Part shown: piece after piece, positions 1-10,217 of the stretch
Numbering within the stretch: position 1 is the first letter of the stretch
Layout: every line of letters starts with the position of its first letter
Source: Niabella pedocola
Lineage (GTDB): Bacteria; Bacteroidota; Bacteroidia; Chitinophagales; Chitinophagaceae
Assembly: GCF_021044425.1 (NCBI RefSeq)
Contig: NZ_JAJNEC010000005.1
Span: forward strand, 1,054,001 to 1,118,000
Length of the DNA stretch: 64,000 nt
Direction: 5' to 3'
Made by a program: the position numbers and the translations under genes
Notes under the pieces: generated by a model
What the model was told of the DNA's origin: nothing
Database searches by the model: none
Seen by the model: the letters and a program-made list of their open reading frames with translations, nothing else

Positions 1-778
1 CGTAATAAGGCACTCCCTTCCAGTAGGCACTGTTATGACGGCTCCGGAATCCGGGCTTTGCAAAATTGGAGATCTCATAGTGCTCATAGCCCGCGTGCTG
101 CAGCCAATCCATCAGCAATAAAAATTGCTCCGACTGCAGCTCACCATTCACATCCTCTCTTATGTGTTTCCGGACCATTTTGTCCAGCGGCGTTTGCGGC
201 TCCACGGTAAGCGCATAGCAGGACAAATGCGGAATGCCGGCCTTCAACGCCGTGTCCACATTTTGTTTCCAACGCTCATTGGTCAACCCGGGAACGCCAT
301 AGATCAGGTCGATGGTTATATTGTCAAAATACTGCACGGCTAGTTCCAAGCCGCCAGCTGCCTGAGCCGCATTATGGGCCCGGTTCATCCATAAAAGGTC
401 CGGTTCAAAAAACGATTGTACGCCAATACTCAGGCGGTTAACTCCCGAACGCTTCCAGGTCTCCAATTTATCGGCAACCAGGTCATCCGGGTTGGCCTCC
501 AGGGTTATTTCTGCATCCGCTGTAACGGGGTAATGCTTCCTTATCTCGTTTAACAGCAAATCGATGTCTGCCGCCGGTAACAAGCTGGGTGTTCCGCCGC
601 CAAAATAAACCGTTTGCACCGGTTCCCGTTCAATAAAATCGGCGGCTGCACTAAACGCGGTTTCCTTTGCAATGGCCTGTACAAGCGCTTCCCGGTAGTG
701 CAGCGAGGTAGAAAAATGGAAATTACAATAATGACAAGCCTGTTTGCAAAACGGGATATGGATATAGATGCCAGACAA
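1..778 (-). CDS. hemW: HemW-like radical SAM protein, 3' end cut by window edge
   Basis: Radical SAM protein of the HemW family, the heme chaperone formerly called oxygen-independent coproporphyrinogen oxidase-like protein. About 259 residues are visible; the C-terminus lies beyond base 1. The N-terminus shows the cluster motif CKQACHYC (Cys11, Cys15, Cys18) followed by NF, as in HemW, then GGGTPS for SAM binding and a YEISNFA segment near the cut end. No ATG exists between the upstream in-frame stop and the conserved IYIHIPF segment, so the start is TTG at 778 (M-S-G-I-Y-I-H). It is divergent from the Omp85 gene with about 90 bp between. The family call is confident; whether it is a true heme chaperone is inferred from the family. 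Confidence 0.9.
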   Translation of the reverse strand, partial: MSGIYIHIPFCKQACHYCNFHFSTSLHYREALVQAIAKETAFSAAADFIEREPVQTVYFGGGTPSLLPAADIDLLLNEIRKHYPVTADAEITLEANPDDLVADKLETWKRSGVNRLSIGVQSFFEPDLLWMNRAHNAAQAAGGLELAVQYFDNITIDLIYGVPGLTNERWKQNVDTALKAGIPHLSCYALTVEPQTPLDKMVRKHIREDVNGELQSEQFLLLMDWLQHAGYEHYEISNFAKPGFRSRHNSAYWKGVPYY

Positions 779-869
779 TGAGGATGATTTATTTGTTTAC
801 TATTTTTAATTCGTACACAGCGCCCGAACGATACTTCGTTCACAAAAATGGCGTTTATTTGTGTTCCGA

Positions 870-2675
870 ATGACAAAGGTACAACACCGGTTAACGCTGC
901 TCCTGTTATTTTTATGGATGGGCTTCCAGGCTGCATCTCAAAACCGGTATGCACTGGTGATTGAAGGGGTTGACCGGGATCCGGGTTTTATCACCGGTTC
1001 CCTTGGCATTAAAACCGATTTCATCAACCAGGAAGATTGCCGGCAGTACACCGGCCAGTTGCTCCCGCTGTTGCAAACAAAGGGTTATATCACCGCATCC
1101 GTTGATTCCCTGAGGCTGGATTCGGCCTCCGCGTATATGCAGCTCTTTGTGGGTATGCGGTATACCTGGGAAGCCCTGTCCACTACCGAAGAAAGCCGCA
1201 AATGGCTGGCACAGGTAGGCTATGACCCGCACCTGTTTGAAGACCGTCCGCTGGATTACGAGCTCCTGGGAAACATCCAGCAACGCATGCTCAATTACTT
1301 TGAAAACCATGGCCATCCTTTTGCAAAAGTATACGTAGATGCACTGAACATCCGTGGTGACAAAGTATCCGGGCAACTACAGGTGCATCCCGGGCCCCTG
1401 TACAGGGTTGACAGTATCCGGATGACGGGCAATGCAAAACTCAGCAACGACTATCTTCAGAATTACCTGGACATCCGGAACGGATCCATCTACAACAAGG
1501 AAAAACTGCAACGCATCAGTACCGAGCTTAAAAAGCTGAACTACATAGAAGAAACCTTTCCGCCCCGGTTTTATTGGGGGGGCACCGGAGGCCTTGTGGA
1601 AGTATTCCTGCAACAGAAGAAAAGCAACCAGGTTAATTTCATCGTTGGCTTTTTACCCAACAGTGACGCCGCTTCTTCGAAAAAGCTACAGATCACCGGG
1701 GAGGGACTGCTGAATCTGAAAAATGCGCTCGGTGGAGGAGAAACCATCGGGTTGGTATGGCAAAAACTGCAGGCCGCCTCTCAGCGGCTGGATGTTGCTT
1801 TTTTGCAACCCTACCTGTTCCGGTCGCGCTTTGGACTCGACTTTGCGTTTAACATGCTGAAAAGGGATTCCAGCTATCTCAACTTTGAATACCGCGCCGG
1901 TACACAATACAGTATCAATACCCGGCAAAATCTCAAACTCTTCTATAACCAGTTTTCTACCATTATCAGTACCATCAATAAAAACCAGCTGCTTCAAACC
2001 CGGCAGCTGCCCCCGGAGGCCGATGTAAAAATTTCAAATATCGGTATCGAATACCAGCTCAATACCACCAATTATATATTTAACCCCGTTTCCGGATTTG
2101 ATATAAAATTTATGGGAACAGGTGGTATCAAGAAGATAAAGAAAAACAATCTGGTGCTGGAACTCGAAGACCCCGAGGATCCTGCATTTGATTTTGGCAG
2201 CCTGTACGATACGGTAAAACTCCGGTCCGTTCAGGTTCGCACGATCTTATCGGCCGCCCGTTATATGCCGCTGTCTGCACGCGGCGCCAGCACTATTAAA
2301 GCTGCGGTACAGGGCGGCTACCTGGCCGGTGAAAATATTTTCCGCAACGAATTGTTCCAGATCGGCGGTTACCGGCTGTTGCGTGGCTTTGACGAGCAGA
2401 GCCAGTTTCTTTCGCAATACGCCATCGGAACCCTGGAATACCGTTACCTTGTTGGTGAAAATTCTTACCTCAATGCATTTGCCGACGGCGGATGGGGATA
2501 TGACGGCAGCCGGGGCGTTCGGAAAAACTACAACTTTCTTGGAGTGGGCATCGGCCTCGCGTTTGAAACAAAGGCCGGTGTATTCAACCTGGCCTGGGCT
2601 GTGGGAAAACGCAATGACACCAATTTCAACCTGCGGCAGTCGAAGATCCATTTCGGGTTCATCAGTTATTTTTAG
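870..2675 (+). CDS. Omp85/TamA-type outer membrane protein (POTRA plus barrel)
   Basis: A 601-residue outer membrane protein. An N-terminal signal peptide (hydrophobic LTLLLLFLWMGF, cut near AASQ) is followed by a POTRA-like domain around residues 175-240 (YRVDSIRMTGNAKLS) and a C-terminal beta barrel that ends in phenylalanine (FISYF), as Omp85 proteins do. The barrel contains the region GGYRLLRGFDEQ, which matches the conserved RGF motif of the BamA/TamA family. A GTG start at 861 is possible, but ATG 870 puts the signal peptide directly at the start. It is shorter than BamA (about 800 or more residues with five POTRA domains), so I read it as TamA-like or a relative of Bacteroidota surface antigen (D15) proteins. 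Its substrate is unknown. Confidence 0.85.
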   Translation: MTKVQHRLTLLLLFLWMGFQAASQNRYALVIEGVDRDPGFITGSLGIKTDFINQEDCRQYTGQLLPLLQTKGYITASVDSLRLDSASAYMQLFVGMRYTWEALSTTEESRKWLAQVGYDPHLFEDRPLDYELLGNIQQRMLNYFENHGHPFAKVYVDALNIRGDKVSGQLQVHPGPLYRVDSIRMTGNAKLSNDYLQNYLDIRNGSIYNKEKLQRISTELKKLNYIEETFPPRFYWGGTGGLVEVFLQQKKSNQVNFIVGFLPNSDAASSKKLQITGEGLLNLKNALGGGETIGLVWQKLQAASQRLDVAFLQPYLFRSRFGLDFAFNMLKRDSSYLNFEYRAGTQYSINTRQNLKLFYNQFSTIISTINKNQLLQTRQLPPEADVKISNIGIEYQLNTTNYIFNPVSGFDIKFMGTGGIKKIKKNNLVLELEDPEDPAFDFGSLYDTVKLRSVQVRTILSAARYMPLSARGASTIKAAVQGGYLAGENIFRNELFQIGGYRLLRGFDEQSQFLSQYAIGTLEYRYLVGENSYLNAFADGGWGYDGSRGVRKNYNFLGVGIGLAFETKAGVFNLAWAVGKRNDTNFNLRQSKIHFGFISYF

Positions 2676-2768
2676 GGTAAGCGGTCAGCTATTAGCCACC
2701 AGGCGCTCATTTTCAGATGCCGGATGCTGGTTTCCCGATTCTCAATGCTCATTCTGAAACAAAGCAAG

Positions 2769-2776
2769 TACCTTCG
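2769..2776 (+). promoter_or_regulatory. Bacteroidota-type -7 box before the S9 peptidase
   Basis: TACCTTCG matches seven of eight positions of TAnnTTTG and lies 16 bp before ATG 2793. It argues against the longer reading frame start at 2724. No clear -33 TTTG is seen. Confidence 0.4.
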
Positions 2777-2792
2777 CACAAAATTTTTTCAC

Positions 2793-4700
2793 ATGAGAAA
2801 ATTATTCTTCATTCTATCCGCATTTTCTATGCTGAAAGCCAATGCACAATCATCGCTCAGCCCGGAAGCACTGCTAAAGCTGGGCAGGGTCAGCGCCGTT
2901 GGGATCTCGAAAGACAAACAGTCGCTGATCTATAAAGTATCAACCCCCAATATTGCCGACAACAAGTTGGATTCAAAACAATACTCCATCCCGCTTGCAG
3001 GAGGGCAGCCAACAGAATTGACCAGCTCAGAAAGCTTGCTCGAGAACAACCGGATATCACCCGATGGAAAATACATCCTCAGCAGCGAGGCGGTAAAACT
3101 AAAAAAAGTAATGGGGCCAGATCTTTACCCGGAGCTGGATAAAACATCTGCACAAGTATACACTTCGCTCAACTACCGTCATTGGGACAAGTGGTTTGAT
3201 GGCGGTTTCGATCATGTTTTTTTTGCGCCTTATGCTAACGGGCAGGCCGGCGAAAAAAAAGACATCATGCCAAATGAGCCCTATTTCTGTCCGCAGCAGC
3301 CTTTTGGCGGGGACGAAGATTTTATATGGTCGCCCGATAGCAAACAGATTATTTATGTAACCAAGAAAAAGTTCGGCACCGAATATGCGGTAAGCACGAA
3401 TACCGATATCTATGCATACGACATAGCCTCCGGTGTTACCACCAACCTTACAGAAAGCAATAAGGGATATGATGTGGCGCCCGCTTTTAACAAACAGGGC
3501 AAAATGGCCTGGCTGCAAATGAAGACCGACGGTTATGAAGCCGACAAGAATGACCTTGTTGTAATGACCAATGGTACTACGGTAAATCTTACCGGCCACA
3601 ATGACCAGATCAATATATCTTCCTTTATCTGGAGCAACGATGGTAAAAGCCTGTTCTTTATAGCACCTGTAAACGGAACGGAACAGCTGTTTACGGTAAA
3701 CGATATCGGTCTTACCCGTATGCTTCCCCGCATTCAGCAATTGACCCGGGGCGATTTTGACATTACCGCCATCGTAGCGCAAACCGGTGATGCGCTTATT
3801 GTTGCAAAGGAAGACATCTCGCGGGCCTCGGAGATCTACAAACTCCATATCAAAACCGGTACGCTTACCCAGCTGACGCATGTAAATGATGAAGCCTTTC
3901 AGCAGATTTCCCCGGTTAAAACAGAGCGGCGATGGATCACCACCTCCGATCAGCAAAAGATGATGGAATGGATCGTTTATCCGCCCAACTTTGACCCATC
4001 CAAAAAATACCCAACCCTTTTGTATTGCCAGGGAGGACCCCAGTCTGCCACCACGCAGTTTTATTCGTACCGGTGGAACTTTCACCTGATGGCCTCCCAG
4101 GGTTATATTGTAGTGATCCCCTCCAGGCGCGGAATGCCGGGTTTCGGCACGAAATGGAATGCCGATGTAAGCAAGGATTGGGGCGGAAAAGTGATACAGG
4201 ATTACCTGGATGCCATTGATGATATATCAAAAGAACCTTATGTAGATAAAGACCGCAGAGCCGCGGTAGGTGCAAGTTTTGGAGGCTATTCTGTTTTTGC
4301 GCTGGCTGGCCGTCATCAAAAGCGGTTTAAAACCTTTATTGCCCATGACGGCGTTTTCGACTTTACGGCGATGACGGGTACTACGGATGAACTTTGGTTT
4401 GAGCAATGGGAAAAAGGCGGCTATTACTGGGAAAAAGAGAATAAAGCCGCACAACGCTCCTATGCGGCGTCTCCGCTAAATGCAGTAGCCAACTGGGATA
4501 CGCCCATCCTGATTGTTCAGGGCGGTAAAGATTACCGCGTACCGATTGAGCAGGGTCAGGGCGCTTTCCAGGCAGCACAGCTAAGAGGGATCAAAAGCAA
4601 ATTCCTGTTTTTCCCCGATGAAAATCACTGGGTGCTGAAACCACAGAATGCCCTGGTATGGCAACGCGAATTTTTTGGGTGGCTCCGGGAAACGTTGTAA
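2793..4700 (+). CDS. Secreted S9 family (prolyl oligopeptidase/DPP-like) peptidase
   Basis: A 635-residue serine peptidase with an N-terminal signal peptide (MRKLFFILSAFSM...ANAQ), a beta-propeller region (about residues 30-350) and a C-terminal alpha/beta hydrolase domain. The catalytic triad is visible: Ser495 in GASFGGY, Asp580 in GGKDYRVP and His612 in ENHWV. The propeller carries short WSPDSKQI and WSNDGKSL repeats typical of S9 proteins. Start 2793 was chosen over 2724 because the longer version would put a hydrophilic tail before the signal peptide and would include a -7 box. It probably trims oligopeptides in the periplasm or outside the cell; the exact cleavage preference (after Pro or Ala) cannot be read. 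The SusC/SusD pair lies 415 bp downstream behind a terminator. Confidence 0.92.
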   Translation: MRKLFFILSAFSMLKANAQSSLSPEALLKLGRVSAVGISKDKQSLIYKVSTPNIADNKLDSKQYSIPLAGGQPTELTSSESLLENNRISPDGKYILSSEAVKLKKVMGPDLYPELDKTSAQVYTSLNYRHWDKWFDGGFDHVFFAPYANGQAGEKKDIMPNEPYFCPQQPFGGDEDFIWSPDSKQIIYVTKKKFGTEYAVSTNTDIYAYDIASGVTTNLTESNKGYDVAPAFNKQGKMAWLQMKTDGYEADKNDLVVMTNGTTVNLTGHNDQINISSFIWSNDGKSLFFIAPVNGTEQLFTVNDIGLTRMLPRIQQLTRGDFDITAIVAQTGDALIVAKEDISRASEIYKLHIKTGTLTQLTHVNDEAFQQISPVKTERRWITTSDQQKMMEWIVYPPNFDPSKKYPTLLYCQGGPQSATTQFYSYRWNFHLMASQGYIVVIPSRRGMPGFGTKWNADVSKDWGGKVIQDYLDAIDDISKEPYVDKDRRAAVGASFGGYSVFALAGRHQKRFKTFIAHDGVFDFTAMTGTTDELWFEQWEKGGYYWEKENKAAQRSYAASPLNAVANWDTPILIVQGGKDYRVPIEQGQGAFQAAQLRGIKSKFLFFPDENHWVLKPQNALVWQREFFGWLRETL

Positions 4701-5115
4701 CAGGATTTCCTCTTTACATTATTGAATGATTAGAAACCCGGGATGACAGTCCCGGGTTTTTACATTGGTACTATTCCGCTGTTAACAGGGGTTACCACCA
4801 TGACCGCCCCATACGGTTGCCATTCAGCCATATAGGTTTCAGTGATTTCATTGCTATGAAAAAAGATATCCGGGAAAGAAAACGATTTACAACGTTTTCG
4901 TAAATCCTTTATATGGTTCAGTGCTTTTTATTCGTTATTTATTCGTTAGATTTGTATTGCTTGAGCATGCGAAATGTAAAATCGAAATAACGATTGTATT
5001 TTTTTTAAAATGATTTATTGAAAGCTGATGGTATACCCCAACCGGGTATATGGATCATCATGCAATTGAGTTCACAAAATGATTCTCCACTATTAAATTA
5101 AACCAAATTTAAATC
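4701..5115. other. Intergenic region before susC
   Basis: 415 bp. It holds a strong terminator for the peptidase gene (4734-4761), then an AT-rich stretch (4850-5115) that must contain the susC promoter. I could not place a clear TTTG/TAnnTTTG pair. No small gene is evident. Confidence 0.6.
4734..4761 (+). terminator. Rho-independent terminator after the S9 peptidase
   Basis: Nine-bp stem AAACCCGGG (4734-4742) with CCCGGGTTT (4751-4759), eight-base loop, then T residues. It is 33 bp past the stop codon. Confidence 0.9.
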
Positions 5116-8100
5116 ATGAACAGCTGTAGAAAATGGATAATTGTGTTTTTGACACTTATCGGCATGTGGAATGCGGAGCTGTCGATCGGGCAAACCAGCC
5201 GGACAGTTACGGGTACTGTTGTTAATCAGAATGGCACCCCCATACCCGGTGTAACTGTCCTTATTAAAGGCTCTGTAACCGGTACCGTTACCAATCAAAC
5301 TGGTCATTTTACATTGAATGTGCCTGAAAAGGCCGGCGCCACGCTCGAATTTAGTTCGGCCGGGTACAAGGCCCAGGAAAAGATCATCGGTGATAATGCA
5401 ACCGTTGAAATCGTAATGACGGCAGAAACAATGGGCCTCGACGAAGTAGTAGTGATCGGATACGGAACAGCCAGAAGAAAGGATCTTACCGGAGCAGTGG
5501 CCTCTGTTCAAACAAAAAAACTGGAGAAAGAAGCGCCCCGTTCGATACAAGACCTCTTAAGAGGAAATGCCGCCGGTTTAATTATTGGACAAGGGAACAC
5601 CGCAAAGGCAGACGCAACGTTGTTGATAAGAGGAAAAGGAACGCTTAAAGCAGGAAACAGTCCCCTGAACGTTGTGGATGGCGTTATTTATGACGGCACA
5701 TTCGCCGATCTGAACCCGAATGATATTCAGTCGATTGATATCCTGAAAGACGCCAGCGCAACAGCCGTTTACGGGGCAAAAGCGGCCAATGGTGTAGTGC
5801 TGATCACTACTAAAAAAGGGGTATCCGGCAAACCCAGGATTACCTTCAATGCCAATGTTGGATTTGTAGAAAATGCCGGCATGCCGCGGGTCATGAACGG
5901 TGAAGAATTCATCACATGGCGGCATGACTATGAAGTAGGCAGAAGAACGACGGCGTATCTTGATCAATATCCGCAGATGTTTGAAGATCCACGAACATTA
6001 ACGAATATTAATACACTGGATTGGTACAATTATGATCAGAAAACGCCGGTAACATCTGTAACCGACGAACAACTACTCAGATCCTGGTTATCCCGTCTTG
6101 AGTTAAAAGCGCCGGAGATTGACAACTATATTAATAACAAAATCACTAATTGGCAGGACCTTGTTTTTCAACGGGGATTTCAGCAGGATTATACCGCAGC
6201 AGCTTCCAATAAGAATGACAATTCCAGCTATTATTTTTCGCTGAATTATGTGAATCGTGAAGGCATTGTGGTTGGGAACCGTTTTACAAATTTCCGTACG
6301 CGATTAAACCTTGAGTCAAAGGTTGCGTCCTTTTTAAAAGTAGGTGCTAATACCAATTTTGCGGTGCGGGACGAGGGGTTTCTCCAGGCCGACTGGGCCC
6401 AATCGGCGGTTATTTCTCCTTACGGATCAAACAACCTGGATGATCCCAACAGCATTTACAGAAGGCTTCCCACTGGTGATGCAACCCCTGTAAACCCGTT
6501 CCATGACAACCTTTACCGGGACCGGAAGGACGCATATAATACATTAAACTCCAGCCTATACGGAGTTCTTACGCTTCCTTTCGGCTTTGAATTTCAATCC
6601 AATTTCACGCCATCGTTTACCTGGAGGGAATATTATAACCACGAGTCTTCCAAAAACCCTGAATGGAAGTCTAAAGGAGGAAGCAGTGAACGCACTTTTG
6701 AAAAAACCTATAACTGGCAGATCGATAACGTACTACGATGGAAAAAGCAATTTGATATCCATAGTTTTGAGGTAACCCTTTTACAAAATGCGGAAAAAGG
6801 CCAATATTGGAGAACGAAAGCAACGGCCTCAAGCTATACACCAAGCGATATCCTGGGATATCACCGGTTGCAGGCGGGTTCGGTTCCGCTAAACGAAAGT
6901 GACGATACCTACAGAACCGGGGATGCGTTAATGGGCCGCTTGTTCTATTCGTTAAAGGACAAATACATGCTGACGGCCTCTGTCAGAAGAGATGGATATT
7001 CTGCGTTCGGAGCGCAAAACCCGCGCGCCACGTTTCCGGCCCTTGCCCTTGCCTGGGATTTCTCAGAAGAACAGTTTATGAAAAGCACTGGAAGCTGGCT
7101 CGATTATGCAAAGCTGCGGCTTTCATGGGGCAGAAACGGGAACCGGGATATCGGTCAGTATGATGCCCTTTCCGATATGACCTCAGGGCTGCATCCCTAT
7201 ATTGATCAAAATGGGACCGTATATGTGGCCTCACAGCTTTATGTAAACCGGATGGCTAACCTGGGATTGAAATGGGAGAACAAGGCCTCCTACAATATCG
7301 GTTTAGACTTTTCAGTGTTAAAAAGCCGGCTGAGTGGTTCTATTGATGTATATACAGCCACTACCAATGACCTGCTCGTAGACAGAGCATTGCCGGAAAT
7401 CATCGGTTTTAACAGCGTTGCCGCCAACCTTGGCCAGCTAAACAACAAGGGATTTGAATTCAGCCTGAACGGAATCATCATCCAGAAAAAAGACTTCGAC
7501 TGGAACAGTTCTTTCATATTCATGTTGAACCGAAGCAAGATCGTGCGCTTGTACGGCGATATGATTGACATAAAGGATGCGAATGGTAACGTGATCGGCC
7601 AAAAAGAAGCCGATGATATCAAAAACCAGTGGTTTATCGGCCAGGATCCGGATCGCATCTGGAGCTATGAACGTGTTGGTGTGTGGCAGGTAGATGAAGA
7701 AGCGATCGCCAAAAAATACGGGAACCAGCCCGGGGATTTTAAATACAAGGATCAAAATGGAGATAGTGTAATGACCAATGCCGATAAGATCTTCCAGGGA
7801 TATATAAACCCCCGTTATCGCTGGACCTGGCGAAATGAGTTCAATTACAAACGACTGACTTTGTCACTTTTCATTTATTCCAACTGGGGACAAATGGATA
7901 CCTACAACAGAGCGGCTAACAATAATAGTTTCCCCGACCGCGCCACCGATTATGTACAGCCGCGATGGACACCGGAAAATCCTATCAATGACTTTGGCCG
8001 TATCGGCTCTAAGAATATTGGTTCCAATTATGTTGACCGGTCCTTTATACGCCTGGATAATGTAGCCTTGTCATATTCCATGCCGCAATCCTTTTTAAGC

Positions 8101-8244
8101 AGGATAAAGGCACAACGCGCATCTATCTCCGCTTCGGTACGCAATGCTGCTTACTGGGCACCTCATTGGACATTTGGAGATCCCGAATCTGGAGGCCAGC
8201 CTACCCCGCGTACTTATAATTTAAGCCTTAATCTGACACTTTAA
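5116..8244 (+). CDS. SusC/RagA family TonB-linked outer membrane transporter
   Basis: A 1042-residue outer membrane receptor that imports nutrients with energy from TonB. In order: signal peptide (residues 1-26, ending SIGQ), carboxypeptidase-like regulatory domain (about 30-105), TonB box region DEVVVIGYG (109-117), plug domain (about 118-245, with VDGVIYDG and ILKDASATAVYGAKAANGV), and a 22-strand-type barrel to the C-terminus (LSLNLTL). There is no extra STN signalling domain, and no sigma/anti-sigma pair is adjacent, so regulation by a transenvelope cascade is not indicated. The susD partner begins 10 bp downstream. Substrate is unknown: no glycosidase, sulfatase or polysaccharide lyase lies nearby; the closest enzyme is the upstream S9 peptidase. 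Confidence 0.96.
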   Translation: MNSCRKWIIVFLTLIGMWNAELSIGQTSRTVTGTVVNQNGTPIPGVTVLIKGSVTGTVTNQTGHFTLNVPEKAGATLEFSSAGYKAQEKIIGDNATVEIVMTAETMGLDEVVVIGYGTARRKDLTGAVASVQTKKLEKEAPRSIQDLLRGNAAGLIIGQGNTAKADATLLIRGKGTLKAGNSPLNVVDGVIYDGTFADLNPNDIQSIDILKDASATAVYGAKAANGVVLITTKKGVSGKPRITFNANVGFVENAGMPRVMNGEEFITWRHDYEVGRRTTAYLDQYPQMFEDPRTLTNINTLDWYNYDQKTPVTSVTDEQLLRSWLSRLELKAPEIDNYINNKITNWQDLVFQRGFQQDYTAAASNKNDNSSYYFSLNYVNREGIVVGNRFTNFRTRLNLESKVASFLKVGANTNFAVRDEGFLQADWAQSAVISPYGSNNLDDPNSIYRRLPTGDATPVNPFHDNLYRDRKDAYNTLNSSLYGVLTLPFGFEFQSNFTPSFTWREYYNHESSKNPEWKSKGGSSERTFEKTYNWQIDNVLRWKKQFDIHSFEVTLLQNAEKGQYWRTKATASSYTPSDILGYHRLQAGSVPLNESDDTYRTGDALMGRLFYSLKDKYMLTASVRRDGYSAFGAQNPRATFPALALAWDFSEEQFMKSTGSWLDYAKLRLSWGRNGNRDIGQYDALSDMTSGLHPYIDQNGTVYVASQLYVNRMANLGLKWENKASYNIGLDFSVLKSRLSGSIDVYTATTNDLLVDRALPEIIGFNSVAANLGQLNNKGFEFSLNGIIIQKKDFDWNSSFIFMLNRSKIVRLYGDMIDIKDANGNVIGQKEADDIKNQWFIGQDPDRIWSYERVGVWQVDEEAIAKKYGNQPGDFKYKDQNGDSVMTNADKIFQGYINPRYRWTWRNEFNYKRLTLSLFIYSNWGQMDTYNRAANNNSFPDRATDYVQPRWTPENPINDFGRIGSKNIGSNYVDRSFIRLDNVALSYSMPQSFLSRIKAQRASISASVRNAAYWAPHWTFGDPESGGQPTPRTYNLSLNLTL

Positions 8245-8254
8245 TCTTTTTGCC

Positions 8255-10126
8255 ATGATTCAAAATAAAATATATAAAAGCTTACCGCTCCTTTCATTTA
8301 TGGCACTGACAATGGTTGCCTGTAAGAAAGACTGGCTGAAACCCAAACCGCTATCCTTTTACGAGCCAGGAGTTGCTTTATCGGATGTCCAGGGTATGTA
8401 CTCTACACTTACAGCCTGCGAACGGAACATGCGGCACGAATACTTTGGAGATGCAGCGCCTATCCTTACAGAGATCATTCAATCGGAAGTTGCCGTAGAA
8501 GGCACCACCGACAAGGCCGGTCCGCAAATGGATATGGATATTTCATTATTGCCCGATGCGCAATTAAATCACAACGATTACACCAAAATCGGCTGGTACT
8601 GGTATGAAGGGTATAAGGGCATAAAATATGCCAATACCGTTATTACAAGGATCGACAACGCAACGTACAAAGATGAGAACGAGCGGAATGCCGTTCTTGG
8701 CGCGGCTTACTTCCAGAGAGCCTACCGGTATTTTAAACTGGTACATCAGTTTGGCGATGTCCCTTTCCTTGACAAAGAAATTGACGAGCCCAAATATGAT
8801 TTTTACTCCTCCGACCGTTGGGGAATCTTAGCACATATTAAAAAAGATCTTGAATTTGCCTATCAATGGGTTCCTGAAAAAGTAGACCGGGGCCGTACTT
8901 CAAAAGCAGCCTGTGGTGTACTGCTGATGAAAGTGTGTATGGCTTTGGCCGATTTTGACAGAGCCATACAGGTGGGAAATGAGATTGTGGCACTTCACCC
9001 GCTGATGAAAAGCAGATTCACGGCCAATAAGAACAAACCCAATACCAACCTGATGTTTGACCTGCACAGTGTGGAAGCCAAGCTGGACATGTCGAATACC
9101 GAAGGGTTAATGTATGTAGTGTCTTACCCCGAAGTAGACGGATCAGACCGCATTCAAACCATGCGCAACGGCGTTCCTTTCTGGAACAGTGGTAATCTGA
9201 AAACGCCTGATGGTAAAGCCGGAACAAGTGTGCCCATTGCTGCCGGGGAAACAAACCTGGAGTTAGACCTTAATAAAACGTATGGCAGAGGCATCGGCAG
9301 ATTGCGCCCCACCTGGTATTATACCAACGAAATATGGCGTACAGATAAAGAGGCCAACGACATGCGGGGTATCTTAAATAAGGATAGCTGGCGCAGGATG
9401 GAAGATCTCAAATACAATCATCCCGATTTAAAGAAAAATAATAGCCCCTGGTACGGCAAAAACTTTGTAAAACCGGCCGCCATGAGTGTGGAAGATACCA
9501 TCCGGCTTTGGTTCTCCTGGCCCCATTACAAACTCTTTGTTCCGGATCCGTTACAAACCCAGTGGGCAGGCGGCGAAACACCCTGGTACATCTACCGTTC
9601 GGCAGAAGTATACCTGATGCTGGCGGAATGTTATTATTGGAAAAGTGATCTGGGATCAGCAGCCACTGCATTGAATGAAGTGCGTACCCGCGCCGGAGCC
9701 GCTCCTTTAGCGGCCAACGATATCAATATCGGCGAAATCCTGGATGAGCGTGCCCGCGAACTTTATTATGAAGAGAACCGGCATATCGAACTCGTACGGA
9801 TCGCCTATACCTATGCAAAAACCGGCAAGCCCTGCGAGATCTTTGGCGGACACGTTTATAAACTGGAGAATATCAGCGGCCCAGGAGGTACAAACTCAAA
9901 CGTAAAACAAATGGGTGTCAATTTCTGGTATGACCGGGTGGTGTCCAGAAGCAATTTCTACAACAAAGGGGTAAAACATAAATGGGCCGAATACAAAGTA
10001 AGTGTACACCATCTTCTTTGGCCGGTACCTGCAGGCGTCATTAATACCAATTTAAAAGGCATCATCAATCAAAACATCGGTTATCCGGGTGCAGAGAAAA
10101 ATGTTACGCCGTTACCTGTAGAATAG
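8255..10126 (+). CDS. SusD/RagB family surface lipoprotein
   Basis: A 623-residue lipoprotein that forms the lid of the SusC transporter and captures its substrate. The signal peptide ends at Cys23 (TMVAC), followed by KKDW. TPR-like helices of the family are visible (YFQRAYRYFKLVHQFGDVPF; RSAEVYLMLAECYYW; LNEVRTRAG; RARELYYEENRH), all characteristic SusD/RagB segments. It is ten bp behind susC and surely co-transcribed with it. At 623 residues it is somewhat longer than the usual 500-600. The substrate cannot be told from sequence. Confidence 0.95.
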   Translation: MIQNKIYKSLPLLSFMALTMVACKKDWLKPKPLSFYEPGVALSDVQGMYSTLTACERNMRHEYFGDAAPILTEIIQSEVAVEGTTDKAGPQMDMDISLLPDAQLNHNDYTKIGWYWYEGYKGIKYANTVITRIDNATYKDENERNAVLGAAYFQRAYRYFKLVHQFGDVPFLDKEIDEPKYDFYSSDRWGILAHIKKDLEFAYQWVPEKVDRGRTSKAACGVLLMKVCMALADFDRAIQVGNEIVALHPLMKSRFTANKNKPNTNLMFDLHSVEAKLDMSNTEGLMYVVSYPEVDGSDRIQTMRNGVPFWNSGNLKTPDGKAGTSVPIAAGETNLELDLNKTYGRGIGRLRPTWYYTNEIWRTDKEANDMRGILNKDSWRRMEDLKYNHPDLKKNNSPWYGKNFVKPAAMSVEDTIRLWFSWPHYKLFVPDPLQTQWAGGETPWYIYRSAEVYLMLAECYYWKSDLGSAATALNEVRTRAGAAPLAANDINIGEILDERARELYYEENRHIELVRIAYTYAKTGKPCEIFGGHVYKLENISGPGGTNSNVKQMGVNFWYDRVVSRSNFYNKGVKHKWAEYKVSVHHLLWPVPAGVINTNLKGIINQNIGYPGAEKNVTPLPVE

Positions 10127-10185
10127 TTTTCATCCATCATACAGTACCTGGAAGTAATTACAAGCAAATACACTTCCTGTGTATC

Positions 10186-10217
10186 GGGCCGTTCAATCCT
10201 GAACGGCCCTGTTTTTT
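10186..10217 (+). terminator. Rho-independent terminator after susD
   Basis: Ten-bp perfect stem GGGCCGTTCA (10186-10195) with TGAACGGCCC (10200-10209), loop ATCC, then TGTTTTTT. It is 60 bp past the stop codon of susD. Confidence 0.93.

Noticed and set aside
3099..4085. 328-codon minus-strand frame in the S9 peptidase gene
   Set aside because: The plus-strand gene has a complete catalytic triad and signal peptide; this is its shadow.
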